From assembly GCA_027574665.1 (NCBI GenBank), contig CM050659.1, positions 24,777,001-24,841,000 of the forward strand: 64,000 nt of DNA, in the 5' to 3' direction. The notes beneath the pieces are model-generated. The model was not told the origin of the DNA and searched no databases. It saw only the letters and a program-made list of their open reading frames with translations. The stretch's first letter is position 1. Every line of letters begins with the position of its first letter. Shown piece after piece: positions 1-10,293 of the stretch. The DNA is from Rhynochetos jubatus (taxonomy: Eukaryota; Chordata; Aves; Eurypygiformes; Rhynochetidae). Both the position numbers and the translations under genes were made by a program.

Positions 1-2600
1 ACCTCTTCCTAGTCTGGCCTCTCGGCACACACTCGCAGGGAACTCCCCCTAAGCGGTTTTCAGGAGCGAGGTGTCCATGCAAACGTGCAGTCTGGAGACC
101 ATCGGTGTGGGGATAAACCCAGAGGAGCCTTGGTGACTCTCCAGGAGAACCGTGCAGGCAGTGAGTATCCATCACTGCCATGATGGCTGCTGTATCTCAA
201 AGGCCATGTGACAGACCTACTCACAGCTTCCTACTGCCTCCCACAGAGAATACGCGATCGGGACATCAAGGTCTTCAGCACTGGAGGCTGCAGAAAGCAG
301 TGGACACTGGCCCTGGGATCACGTTGGGTCACACGTCAAGTGGGAATTGGGCAGAGAACTGTTCTGTGAGGGCGAACAGAGCTTTGATGGAAAACGGGCA
401 ACACTTGCTGCACTTCTGTACATTCCTCCATCGTTTCATGCGCAGTGGACCTATCCCCATGAAGGACTCAGCTCCTGTTCCCACCAGCCCCAGTTAAAGC
501 AAATCCCACTCTCCTCTCGGCCTCTTGCAAGATAAAAGATGCAGAACAACGTGAAGAGCTTCACTCTGATATTACTGGGCTGGTCTAGGGTGACTCTGCA
601 GAGGCCCAGCAGCCGCAGGCTGGGATGTTCCTCTTGGCAGATCCTGCTCTATGTTCCATATCATGCTCCACAGCCAGGGCTGGAGGGCAGAAAAACTGTT
701 GGAAACGGGACCTAGAGCTGCACAGACCGGAGCAGGAGCATCCAAGAGGCATTACATCTGTAGCAGCATCCAGAATAACCTCAGACTGTCAGGGTCCACA
801 GGTACTGTCAGAGGACCCTGCTCTCTGAGCCAGCTGGAGCGTGACAGCGTGCTTCCATCGCACCACTGGATCCCTATAATGGCTCCCAAACTTTGCTGGT
901 GTCTTCAGTGCTTCGGAGGACAGTTATCTTTAACTGAGTTCACCCTTCAAGGAGAGCTTTGAGGTAACAGGGCTCCTTCACACCCACCTCACTACAATAT
1001 TAACGCAGATTAAAGAAAGGTGTTACTATTAAAGCCCCGTGTCTCCACCATAATCAATGTGTGCAGCCATTCCCACAAGAACTCAGCTGAAAAGTATTAT
1101 TTATCACTGTTTATTGCAGCCAGATCTTTAGGTTCAATATGCCTATTGAAATAGATCTATTGCATGAGGAAGCAAGCGTTGGAATGAGCCTGGTTTGTCC
1201 AGTTACTCCTGACCAATGACACCAGTAAGGGGAACCAGCTCGGTCAGCCTGCAAGAGGCAGAGCTACATGACATGCTCTGCAGCAAGGAGTAGGTTTGTT
1301 TAAATCATCAGCCTCCGGCTATCTTTGTCCATCATTAACGGGACTGCTCTCACCAGCTGAAGGAGGAAGAAACTATCTCTTCAAGTTGCAGCGTGGTTCA
1401 GCTGGTTTTTCATGCAAGGGGAAATAATACTTCTCTAAATCATTGTTAGAATACCTTAGACATCAAAACAAACAGCAGTGGAAAGGCTTTGGTTGTTTTT
1501 CCACACATATCAGTTTAATTCCTGTTCTGGGTAATAAAAGTAACTGAAAGGAAAAGCCTGTGTTAGATCAGCTGGACTGCAAGTCCTTTCTCCTGAGCTA
1601 TTTTGCTCCTGCTGTATAGGTAGCAACTAGGAGGATGTGGTGCCTGACATCACTAGTCTTAAGAGACATGCAATAAATGAAGCCACATGCATTAGCAACG
1701 AGCATCTTCCTCATGCCTGCTGTATTTCATTATACACAGCATGTGCTTCACGTCTCTTCCAAATATGATGGAGATCCAAGGAAAATTTCCTATAAATAAC
1801 CCCAGAAAAACATTCTTCAGCTGCACTGCATGAAGTTTTGTGTTCTCTGAGGAATGGTACAACAAGCTCAACGGGTCAGTTATTTCAACAGTGCAGAGCT
1901 GAAATAGAGTGGTACATAATCACCCCAGGTATGAGCGTATCGAGGACAAGGAGTAACGAGTCTCTGCATGAGCAAAGGAGTTTCCCCATCACATGCTGTG
2001 AATCTTGCCGCCCTGTGCCCCTTCAGAGGTCAGGGCTCTGCCAGTTCCTGGTTCCACTTTCCTGGCAAACAGAGAGATGGTGCTGTTGATGAAGAATCAA
2101 GTGATTAATTTCTAACCTCAGGACACAAAGGCCAGGAAACAACTACAACTGGGTGCTAAATGTCTGCTCTTGAGAGATGGGATATGAGGATAAGAACATT
2201 TGAGGTCAGAAAAGGAAACCTTGGTGATAAAAGACCAAGGCTGCCTATGCAGTGTAGGGTTTTTAAAAATGGGGCAGGGAGAGGAATGCACTGGCTTGGA
2301 TACTTGCTCTGGGCCGGTTCCCTTTGATACCATCTTATGTGCAAAGACTTCGGGACTTTAGTCCCCAGTAGAATGGAAAATGGACAGCTGGGAAGGAAAA
2401 GCACAGCTGCTCTGTTGAACAGGTCACGTCAGCTGGGGATGCGCTGGAGACAACGTGCTGGGAAGAAGATCTGCAAGGGAGCAGTCAGTTGAGGAAACAA
2501 ATAATATTTACATGGCCTGCCTGTGGCACTGGAAATAAAACCTTCTTGCCAGTAAAAGATTCAGCCCAACCCTCCTGGCCCCACCTGCTCCTGGGGGAGG
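1..2600. other. Left flank, no gene recognised
   Basis: Several short open frames occur on both strands, but none shows a known domain or a consistent exon chain. A string fitting the MEF2/TATA-like consensus (CTATAAATAA) lies at 1790-1799, and a CRE-like TCACGTCA lies at 2424-2431, about 185 bases before the TATA box of the ES1-like gene. No repeat family was recognised here. Confidence 0.5.
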
Positions 2601-2608
2601 GATCGTGC

Positions 2609-2616
2609 TATAAAAG
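2609..2616 (+). promoter_or_regulatory. TATA box of the ES1/GATD3-like gene
   Basis: TATAAAAG is a full-consensus TATA box 73 bases before the largest plausible start codon. It predicts a transcription start near 2637-2645 and a 5' leader of about 45-50 bases. The flank contains an E-box-like CACCTG and lacks the CpG-island character seen at the NSDHL promoter. This points to regulated or tissue-restricted rather than housekeeping expression, which is inference. Confidence 0.7.
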
Positions 2617-2688
2617 ACTGCAGGCAGTGAACAGAGAGGCACAGCGGTTTGGGGCTCTCCAGGGAATCCTCCTGCTCTGGCTGTCACC

Positions 2689-2796
2689 ATGGGAAAGAGA
2701 GTGGCTGTCGTGCTGGCTGGCTGCGGGGTGTACGACGGGAGTGAGATCCATGAGTCCTCTGCTGTGCTGGTGCATCTCAGCAGGGAGGGGGCAGAG
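2689..2796 (+). CDS. ES1/GATD3-like coding exon 1
   Basis: This exon encodes residues 1-36, from [13 protein letters not shown] to SREGAE. The ATG sits in a good context (caccATGg) and is the first in-frame ATG after the TATA box. It ends in phase 0 at a GTAAGA donor. It covers the first beta strand and the conserved GCGVYDG loop. Confidence 0.88.
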
Positions 2797-5700
2797 GTAA
2801 GAGGCACCCTGGCAGGCTCCTGCCCCATCTCTGGCTCCTTTCGCCCCGCTCTGCTTTGCAGTCTCTCTCTCTTGCGGAAGGCACTTGTCTCTGAGGCGCT
2901 CTGCAGCTTGTGGGGCAAGTCACCAGCTCCCCACTGCTCCGGGTAACCGCGAAGCGAAGTGGCTGAACTCAGCACAAACGGCGCAGTGTAGGAGCTGCTG
3001 CAGTGAGCGGGGCGAACTCCCTGCCCGCTGCTCCGCTCTCACAGCTCTGCTGTGGGAGAGGATTGGCTTGGTGCTCTGGGCTGAGTGTATCCACACTCTG
3101 AAACGAACTTTCCTAAGTGCATTCTCTATTCTTTTTGGCTTGCATTTGCTCTTTTCCGCTTTGGTTTTTCTGTTTAAAAGACTGCTATTGGTTTTGGCTG
3201 CTGGAAATTCTTCTTTTTGAAACCTCAAAGAGTAGAAATGAAAATAGACAAGTTCTTGTGAGCAGAACTTGAACAGGGGTAAAAGCAGCGACCCTCAGCT
3301 AGTCTAATATGCTACTAGTCATGATAGCCACTGTGAGAGCGGAAGAGAGAAGCCCTAGGTAACATTACCCTCAGCTCTGAGCCACCCTCAAATCCACAAG
3401 CTGAGACTTGCCCAAACCTTTTCTCCACTGTATAATTTTGCCTCTTCTCCCCTGGAGCGGCTGCAGTGGCTCCCCCCGTGCTGTACCCAAGCTGGCAGGC
3501 TCGGAGCACTGTCCCGCACTCATCCCTTGGACAGCAAGGGCCTCTAGTGGAAGAAACTCAGGCGTTACTTCAAATCCCTCCCGTTACTTTCAGTCGTGCT
3601 CGCCTAAGGAAACCAAGAATAGCACAGCCTTGGATACTGCAGTTGGGAGGGACCTACAAGGATCACCTGGTCCAACTGCTTGACCACTTCAGGGCTGACC
3701 AAAAATTAAAGCACATTATTAAGGGCGTTGTCCAAACGTTTCTTAAACACCGCCAGGCTGGGAGCATCAACCACCTCTCCAGGAAGCCTGCTCAGGGTTT
3801 GGGCAGCCTCTCGGTAAAGAAATGCTTCCTCACGTCCAGTCTAAACCTCCCCTGGCGCAGCTCTGAGCCATTCCCATGCATCCTGTCCCTGGATCCCAGG
3901 GAGAAGAGCTCAGCACCTCCCTCTCCATGTCCCCTCCTCGGGAAGCGATGAGGTCACCCCTCAGCCTCCGTTTCTCTAAACCAGACAAACCCAAAGTCCT
4001 CAGCTGCTCCTCACAGGACATTCCTTCCAGCCCAGCCGCCAGCTTTGGTCCTCTCCTCTGGACACCTTCCAGTGCCTTAACATCCCTCTTAACTGTGGGG
4101 CCTAGAACCGCAACAACTGTACAGTCCCAACTGTACAGTACCCATCTGCTGCCACCCTCCACTCTTAATCCCTGCCTGTGAATTTGAAACAGTTCTGAAG
4201 CATTTTCCAGAATAAAAAAATACTCTGGCTTTGGGAAAACAGTGGCTGGGGAGCAGAGTCCCGTCTTTGCGAGAGGCATGTGCTTTGACAGCAGCTGGTG
4301 GGTAGTCAGCACCCACGGCGGCTGACCGGCTTCGTGAGGGCAGCTGGGGCTGCCCCACTGAAGGGGATCGCTTGGGATGCGGATGGAAACCTCTAAGAAA
4401 GGGCTTCACCAATGGCTTGTTTTGCTAAGAAGGAAAGGAGCCACTGCTCCCTCTCCAGCACTTCAGGCCCCAAACCAAGCAGTGTGGGGCAGCTGCGCTT
4501 TCACCTACCACCACCCTCATTCCCTTAAGGTCAGGGTAAACGTTCCTGTGCAGAAGCTACATCAGACCTTTCTTTCTTTCTTTCTCCTCCCTGTGCCAAT
4601 AACCTTCCCGATGCTGGTATCTGGTGTGCCTGAAGGTCACCGCATTCACCAGCAAAGTTCTTTCCAAAGTACCTCAAGCGTTTCCATTCACTGCCTATGA
4701 TCTTTAACATGCTTAGGATGCGTGGCCGAAGGATAACAGACCTTTCCCTTCCCTCCCCAGGCAGAGGTTTATGCTCCTGATGTTGACCAGATGCACGTGG
4801 TGGACCACGTGAGAGGAGAGCCGACTCAGGAGAAGCGCAACGTGCTAGTAGAGAGTGCCAGGATAGCCAGAGGCAACATCAAGGACCTGGCTACGCTGGA
4901 TGTCAAGGGTCTGGATGCCCTAATCATCCCAGGTAGGACGGCACGCGGGCTCTGCACACCCAGACTCTTGGGAACAGCTTTGATATGCCATAAGCCTTGG
5001 ATGACACGGAGTCATGGGCTGGAGAGGAACTGGGCTGAGCCCCTGGGGAAGAACGCAGGCTGGAAGCAGGGACAGACTTCCATCTGTGCTGGTGCAGGCA
5101 TGCAGGCTTGGACTGAGATTAAAAGAGCACATGGCAATGCAGAAGCTTATCCCAAGAGGAGAGGGCAGGTAACTGCCAAATGAATTATCCTCTATGCCAT
5201 CTACTGAGCCTCTTTTATTACCAGATGTAAAACTACCCCCTCCCTCACCAACACGCCTACCTCCTTATCAGGGGGAGAGGCTGGGACAGGGAGGGGGTGA
5301 CCCAAAAGCAGAAAGCTTGATCAGTCTGGCATTTCATCTTTAGCAAAAGCATGGCTGGGTGATTTCACTGGGGACGGACTAGGCCTGGAGCAAGGATTAA
5401 ATTTGTCAGTATGTTCCACCATAGTTTGGAAAAGAGCTCACAGGTGAAACACAGTACCCAACAGAGCATTGATTCCTCTCCGCTTCAGGTCCGTATGGAA
5501 GCAAGAAAGGTGCTCTGAGGCCTCATCCCCCGGCAGTCAGCTCACAAAGGTTCAGCTTGTCTGGTTTTAATTCTTCTGTCAACACTGGACAAATGCTGCC
5601 ATCCACCAAATCCATTTCAGCATTCTAAGTAACACCTGCAAAACTCCTGCCCTGAAGCACTAATTGTCCAGTCTAATCTGTTTCTCTTTTCTCAGGTGGC

Positions 5701-7346
5701 TTTGGAGTGGCTAAAAACCTGAGTACTTGGGCCACCCAAGGCAAAAACTGCATCGTCTCCAAAGAGGTGGAGGACGTGCTGAGGGCATTCCACGCTGCCA
5801 AAAAGCCCATCGGCCTGTGCTGCATTTCCCCAGTGCTGGCAGCCAAAATCTTCCCAGGCTGCGAGCTGACTGTGGGCCATGACACAGAGTGTGAGAAGTA
5901 AGTAACCTTAGAGTAGTGCTGATCTGAAATCACACCGACATCAGGGACCAGCAATGCCTCCCCAGCGCACACAGCTCCCTGTCTCAGCGGTATCTCGTGA
6001 TAAGTTGCACAGTTTCTCAGAACCAGTGATGCACGTCATGCATTTATTAAGTTAATCTTGGCTGATAAATCAGAGATTTCGATGTACCAACTGTCATTTA
6101 CAGGTTCCTCCATGTCTAAAATGAAAAATCTGATTTTACTTTTTACAGTTTTCTGTAATGGGGGCACTTTACCATGCGGGGGCAAAAGAGAATGCAAGAA
6201 TCGCACAGGAATAAAAGAGATTTTGGGTCAGGAAGAGGTTCAGATTTCTGGAAATCTGGGAGGAGAGAGGAAGGATCCCAGAGGGAGGGAGCAGTGGAAC
6301 AAACACACGCAGCAGAAGGGCACGGGAGCTTGTTTCCCTGAGAAGCCAGGCAAAAGCCATCCTGCAGTCATGCTCAGCTCAGACAGACGCCAGGGCAAAG
6401 ACAGACTCTGCTGCCTCAGGAGTGAAGCTTCTAGTAACTAGGGCCCTTTAAACTTAAAAGTTGAAACCCTTCAAGTGCCTGGATGAACTGGTTTATTACG
6501 TGCCAGCAGATGAGAGGGCATGCCGATTTGCTTGTATTTTTGTACACTTCTTTCCACAACTCCGATGGCTTAAAATCAGACACTTGGTTTGAAATGCAAC
6601 CATGTATTTGCCTCCCCAGCGTACAGAGCACCCCGTCTCATGCACCTCTTGGTCTCAGGGTAGGAAAGACACCAGATCCCTGAATCAGGAAGTTAAGCAG
6701 ACCCTAGGTAGGAACAGGATGGTTGCACAGGATTTGGTGCTGTTAAGAGAGGGAGTTAAACTGTCCTGACTCTTACGGAAAAGCTGTGATGGAATTCTCC
6801 CAGTGGCAGGGAAGGAATATCATGGATCTTGCTAGGAAGTAATGTCACTTGCAGAAAGCTGGTGAAAAAACCCCTCCAAACCTAAACACAAAGTACGGGC
6901 AGAGTTTAGTGGAACATCAAGGTCTTATTTTGGCTTTACTTCAGCCTTTTAACTCACTGTAAGCTGGAGGTTTTCCTGGTTCTAAAGTCTGGGAGAAACT
7001 CCCCTGAGAGGAAAAGGTTTGGATCCTATTAAGCAGGCTTTCTGTAGGGACCATTCATCTCTGTAATCACCAGACTTCTCATTGCAGGCCTTCGGCAAAC
7101 TGCTCTGCGTAAGGACAGCTGCCCCACACAGGGTTTATTCTCTCCCCCTGTAGGTGGCCTTATGCCAAGACTGCCGAGACCATGAAGGAGCTCGGCTGCA
7201 AGCATGTGAACAAACACGTCACTGAAGTTCACGTGGATGCGAAGAACAAGCTGGTGACCACCAGTGCCTTCATGTGCAACGCCCCCATTCACGAGATCTA
7301 CGATGGCATCGGAAAAATGGTGGAAGAAGTGGTCCGACTTGCCTGA
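2689..7346 (+). CDS. ES1/GATD3-like protein (DJ-1/PfpI, class I GATase-like), four coding exons
   Basis: The coding exons are 2689-2796, 4761-4932, 5696-5897 and 7154-7346. Joined, they give 675 nt and 224 residues in one frame with GT-AG junctions throughout. The protein opens [17 protein letters not shown], continues with [12 protein letters not shown] and ESARIARG, and has the nucleophile-elbow segment [12 protein letters not shown] around residues 133-144 (probable catalytic Cys136), then KWPYAKTAE. These are hallmarks of the vertebrate ES1 family (human GATD3) and bacterial ElbB, which is reported to have glyoxalase-type activity. Human GATD3 is about 268 residues with a mitochondrial leader; this model starts at the mature region and has no visible leader, so it could be cytosolic, or a leader exon may lie upstream. 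It is probably a paralogue of, or a relocated, GATD3, since mammalian GATD3 is not beside NSDHL. The substrate is unknown. A polyadenylation signal follows at 7859. Confidence 0.9.
3612..4127 (-). repeat. CR1 LINE 3' fragment, older copy
   Basis: This lies in intron 1 of the ES1-like gene. The + strand reads as the complement of the CR1 3' region (ggagggacctacaaggatca, then the stretch ending in gcctagaaccgcaac). It is more diverged than the other copies in the window, suggesting an older subfamily. Boundaries are approximate. Confidence 0.75.
4761..4932 (+). CDS. ES1/GATD3-like coding exon 2
   Basis: This exon encodes residues 37-93 plus one base of codon 94 ([10 protein letters not shown] to LDALIIP). 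The acceptor follows a pyrimidine tract (ccctccccag) and the donor is GTAGGA. Joining exon 1 restores [11 protein letters not shown], which has the same length as human GAEVQIFAPDV. Confidence 0.9.
5696..5897 (+). CDS. ES1/GATD3-like coding exon 3 (active-site exon)
   Basis: This exon encodes residues 94-160 plus two bases of codon 161. It carries [10 protein letters not shown], the nucleophile-elbow segment GLCCISPV, and LTVGH. The acceptor is tttctcag and the donor is GTAAGT. The loop after VGH is one residue shorter than I recall for human GATD3. Confidence 0.9.
6071..6629 (+). repeat. Direct duplication, copy A (intron 3 of ES1-like gene)
   Basis: About 560 bases are repeated in the same orientation, with divergence, at about 9036-9827. 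Shared strings include tctgtaatg..gggcac, ggatcccagaggga, gccatcctgcagtcatgctc, gtgaagcttctagt and tccacaactccga. Relative to copy B it lacks about 210 bases. No terminal repeats or target-site duplications were apparent. Confidence 0.8.
7154..7346 (+). CDS. ES1/GATD3-like coding exon 4
   Basis: This terminal coding exon encodes residues 161-224 ([10 protein letters not shown] to EEVVRLA) and ends in TGA at 7344-7346. It includes the family-typical [15 protein letters not shown] and IHEIYDGIG segments. The 3' UTR runs about 530 bases to the AATAAA at 7859. Confidence 0.9.
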
Positions 7347-7858
7347 ATGCTGCAAAGCCACAGAATCCATCCCCCCTGGAGTGCAGGCATTGCGCCTCAG
7401 ATAACATTTTTCGCCTTCTACATGCACATGTCAACAGGCAAACCGCTGCTCAGACCGAGTTCTCCCCCCACACCAGACCACTGGTGGCTGCTGAGGAGGG
7501 AGAACTCCGGAGCAATGGAAGCGCTGTCACGTTCTGCCAAGGACACACCACTTGCCGACAGCAAAGGGGCAGTCACTGGAGAGTGGGCACACACTGAGCT
7601 GGCGTGCAGAAGCCAGGCTTCCATGGGGCTCAAATACAGCCGCTGCCTTTGGTTCTGGGTGGCTGAGGAGTTGCCTGGGTCACATCAGCCATGACGGAGC
7701 TGACCTGACCTGTGCATATCGTGTGTAAACAGGAATTGGTCCCTTTCTGAGACTCCTTATGCCTCCACCTTTGCCGGTAGTTCAAAGCTCCCCACATACC
7801 TCCACCTCGCAGAACAGATGAATTAGTGGCAAAAGGAAGGGGCACAGCTCTGCTACTG

Positions 7859-7864
7859 AATAAA
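7859..7864 (+). terminator. Polyadenylation signal AATAAA of the ES1-like gene
   Basis: The first canonical AATAAA after the stop codon lies 513 bases downstream of it. A second AATAAA lies near 8054. The 3' end of the mRNA is expected about 15-25 bases after the one used. Confidence 0.6.
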
Positions 7865-7880
7865 ACCCAACACCTTCTAC

Positions 7881-9035
7881 ACGGGCTCAATTCTGCTTTC
7901 ATTATGTGCCTTTTACTCTGGATTAGGAGCTGTTCTTAGTGCTACTGGTTGGCCAGTGAGTGGGGAAAACGATACAGGAAGAAGCCACCAGCAACAAACC
8001 TCACTTGTTTTGCTAGGATTTGTCAGAACCCAGACTTGGGCATGAGTGTGACAGAATAAAGCAGAGTCAAACCAATGTCAGCATCCAGGTCTAATGCAAG
8101 AGGTTAAACTCTTCCCTTGCATTAACAGAAGACCTGCTGTGACAGCATGGAGTATTTGGGAAGCAGCCTTTGTTACTGCTCCTAGGCAGAAAGGCTCTAG
8201 GGTGAGGTCTAGGCATCCCAGACAAAGCAGCATGATTTCCAGTCTGTAGGAAAATACCTAGAAATGACCTGGAAGCAACAATTCTGCAATGCAAGAGGGA
8301 CAGAGAAGACACCTATCTAGCTGAAACCTGACTGGCAAGCTGTGACGTGGCCGGGTGACAGCAGAGTCTGGCCAGCAGAAGGCACTAAAATAAGCTAGCA
8401 TCAGGCACAGTTGCTCAGGGAACAGGCCAGGCATGGGTTTTTATGGCTAGAGGGAACCATTGGTGTGCTCTGACCGCTCTGCAGGAGCTGTAAAGAGCAC
8501 AGCAGCTTACACTGGGCTGGAGCAAGCCTGCTGAGAGGATTCAGGCCTGACCTGAAGACACCGCTGCAGTATTTGACAGCTCATTCCCACTGTTAACCCG
8601 TGCCATTAAGATAAGCCATGCTTTATTTCTCTCTTAGGGTTGAAGAGCTTACTCGAAACCCCTGGATGCTGACAGGTTTGTCTCCATTAGGTTCAGGAGC
8701 TCTCTGCATGGTAGCTGGTATGTTCTCCTCATACAGGTTCTTATTACAGTAGTACTGTATAACCATGACAGACTAAATCCCTCAGTTTAAGACACATTTT
8801 CTAAGCCAACAACAATTTTCTGAGGCTCTTCTCAGCAAACTCTTCAGGCTTTTGCCATCCTTTTCAAAACACCAGCATAATTTTTTCACTCTCACCAACA
8901 CGGCAAGATCCTTCGAGACTCCACGAGTGGCCAGAGTGGGAAGAAAGTTACGCCCACGCCACAGTGGTGCTGCAGGGCAGGGTTCAAGCACACCTGGCAG
9001 CGACAGAACAGCCCAGAGCAGCAATAACCCAGCCT
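7881..9035. other. Intergenic stretch between ES1-like gene and duplication copy B
   Basis: No recognised gene lies here. One exon-like segment on the + strand (about 8639-8717) has a good acceptor and a possible GTATGT donor and is open in one frame, but I could not assign it to a family. No CR1 fragment and no centrin EF-hand exon was found on the - strand. Confidence 0.5.
8639..8717 (+). other. Unassigned exon-like segment
   Basis: The acceptor ctttatttctctcttag precedes an open frame reading VEELTRNPWMLTG then LSPLGSGALC, which reaches a possible donor (gGTATGT). The peptide matches no family I recognise. The complementary strand is also open over part of the segment, so the coding signal is weak. 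It could be a decayed exon, an alternative 3' exon of the ES1-like gene, or chance. Confidence 0.2.
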
Positions 9036-9827
9036 CAGAGCTGGTTTTTGAAGTACCGCTTGTCGTTTACAGATTTCTCTACGTGTATCTCATGCTAACA
9101 TTAGAAACCTGATTTTGACAGTATTCTGTAATGCGGGCACCGTACCATAAGGGGGCACAAGAGACTGCAAGAATTCCCTCCCTCCCGAGTCACACACCAC
9201 CCTGCTATAAGCCTTATTTTCCGAGGCGGGAAAAGCTCTCACGGGGACCCTGCAGTGATATGGGCCTGACTCGGTTACGGTTTGCTTTTCCGTTTAGTCC
9301 AGGCTTCGATCTTTTTCCCCCATGTTTATGGGTTGTGGAGCTCAAATGAAAAGGCTGATTCTGAGGCTGTGAAAAGCAGAAGGATAAATGAGATTATGAT
9401 TCAGGAAGAGGCTCAGAATTCTGGAAAGGAGAAATCTGTCCTGGGAGGAGAGAAGGATCCCAGAGGGAGCAGTGGAACAAACACAAGTAGAAGGGCACAG
9501 GAGCTTGTTTCCTTGCAACACAAGGCAAAAGCCATCCTGCAGTCATGCTCTTAGCTCAGACAGATGCCACGGCAAAGAGATTCTGCTGTAGCTGCTGCCC
9601 CTGGAGTGAAGCTTCTAGTTACCAGGGCCCTTAACAGTTTAAACCTACAGCATAACTTCCAGCACTTCAAGTGCCTAAAAGAACTGTTTTATTATTTGTC
9701 AGCAGGTGAGAGGGCATGCTGATTTGTTTGTATTTTATATACTTCCTTCCACAACTCCGACAGCTTAAAATAAGACGTTTGAAATACAGTCGTGTTTGCA
9801 GCCACTGAGTGTTCCTGCAAGCACACA
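9036..9827 (+). repeat. Direct duplication, copy B (beside the centrin remnant)
   Basis: This is the second copy of the sequence at 6071-6629, with about 210 extra bases near 9175-9385. Its right end lies about 65 bases from the splice donor of centrin exon 2, so it occupies what should be centrin intron sequence. This position links the duplication to the rearrangement that seems to have removed the later centrin exons. Confidence 0.78.
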
Positions 9828-9893
9828 GAGCTTTCAGCAGGTTACTTTATAACCTCCGGAGAACTGTGCTTTCGGCAGTGGGAAAAATCTTAC

Positions 9894-10046
9894 CTTCAGC
9901 TCCTTCACGTCCATGTTCCCGGTGCCACCTGTGTCAAACAGGCCGAAAGCCTCCCGGATCTCCTGCTCCTCAGAGAGCTCCGGCCTGGGACTCGCTTTCT
10001 TCCCCTGGGACGTGGCTCCTAGTGGTGCCTTCGGAAAGCCGGAGGC
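9894..10046 (-). CDS. Centrin-like exon 2 (51 codons)
   Basis: This exon is phase 0 at both ends and encodes the basic N-terminal tail and EF-hand 1 of a centrin. The acceptor reads tgctgctgtgccaag on the - strand, and the donor is GTAAGA. The frame itself is open, so the doubt is about the missing continuation rather than this exon. Confidence 0.75.
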
Positions 10047-10293
10047 CTTGGCACAGCAGCACAAGAGCAAAGGAGGATCAGGTCGCCGCCCCGGGAAGGC
10101 CGGGTGAGGCCCGCAGGACAGCGGGCCGCTCAGCCCCCAACTCACACCGCGGCCTCGGGGCCGCTCCGGGCTGACAGGAGCCTCCCCCGGAGACCGCGGC
10201 ACCGGGAAGGCGGAGCGGAGCAGCGCAGGGCCAGAGGCCCTCTCCTGCCGCCGGTGAGGGAGACATCCCGCCGGGCCGGGCCGAACACACCAT
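9894..10293 (-). pseudogene. CETN2: Centrin (CETN2-like) 5' remnant, exons 1-2 only
   Basis: On the - strand, exon 1 ends with the start codon (ATG at 10293-10291) followed at once by a GTGTGT donor. Exon 2 (10046-9894) runs in frame from ASGFPKAPLG through KKASPRPELSEEQ, EIREAF and DVKELK to a GTAAGA donor. This matches the centrin N-terminus and EF-hand 1 helix-loop-helix (human CETN2 has KPELTEEQKQEIREAFDLFD). Two residues are missing after EEQ, and the loop's third position is Gly instead of Asp, so calcium binding at EF-hand 1 is probably impaired. I could not find EF-hands 2-4 on the - strand between here and the left edge. It may be a truncated pseudogene, or its remaining exons may lie outside the window. 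The call rests on head-to-head placement with NSDHL, as in mammals. Confidence 0.7.

Noticed and set aside
180-540. Exon-like open segment after a cccacag acceptor near the left edge
   Set aside because: Two overlapping frames are open, neither peptide is recognisable, and no partner exon was seen.
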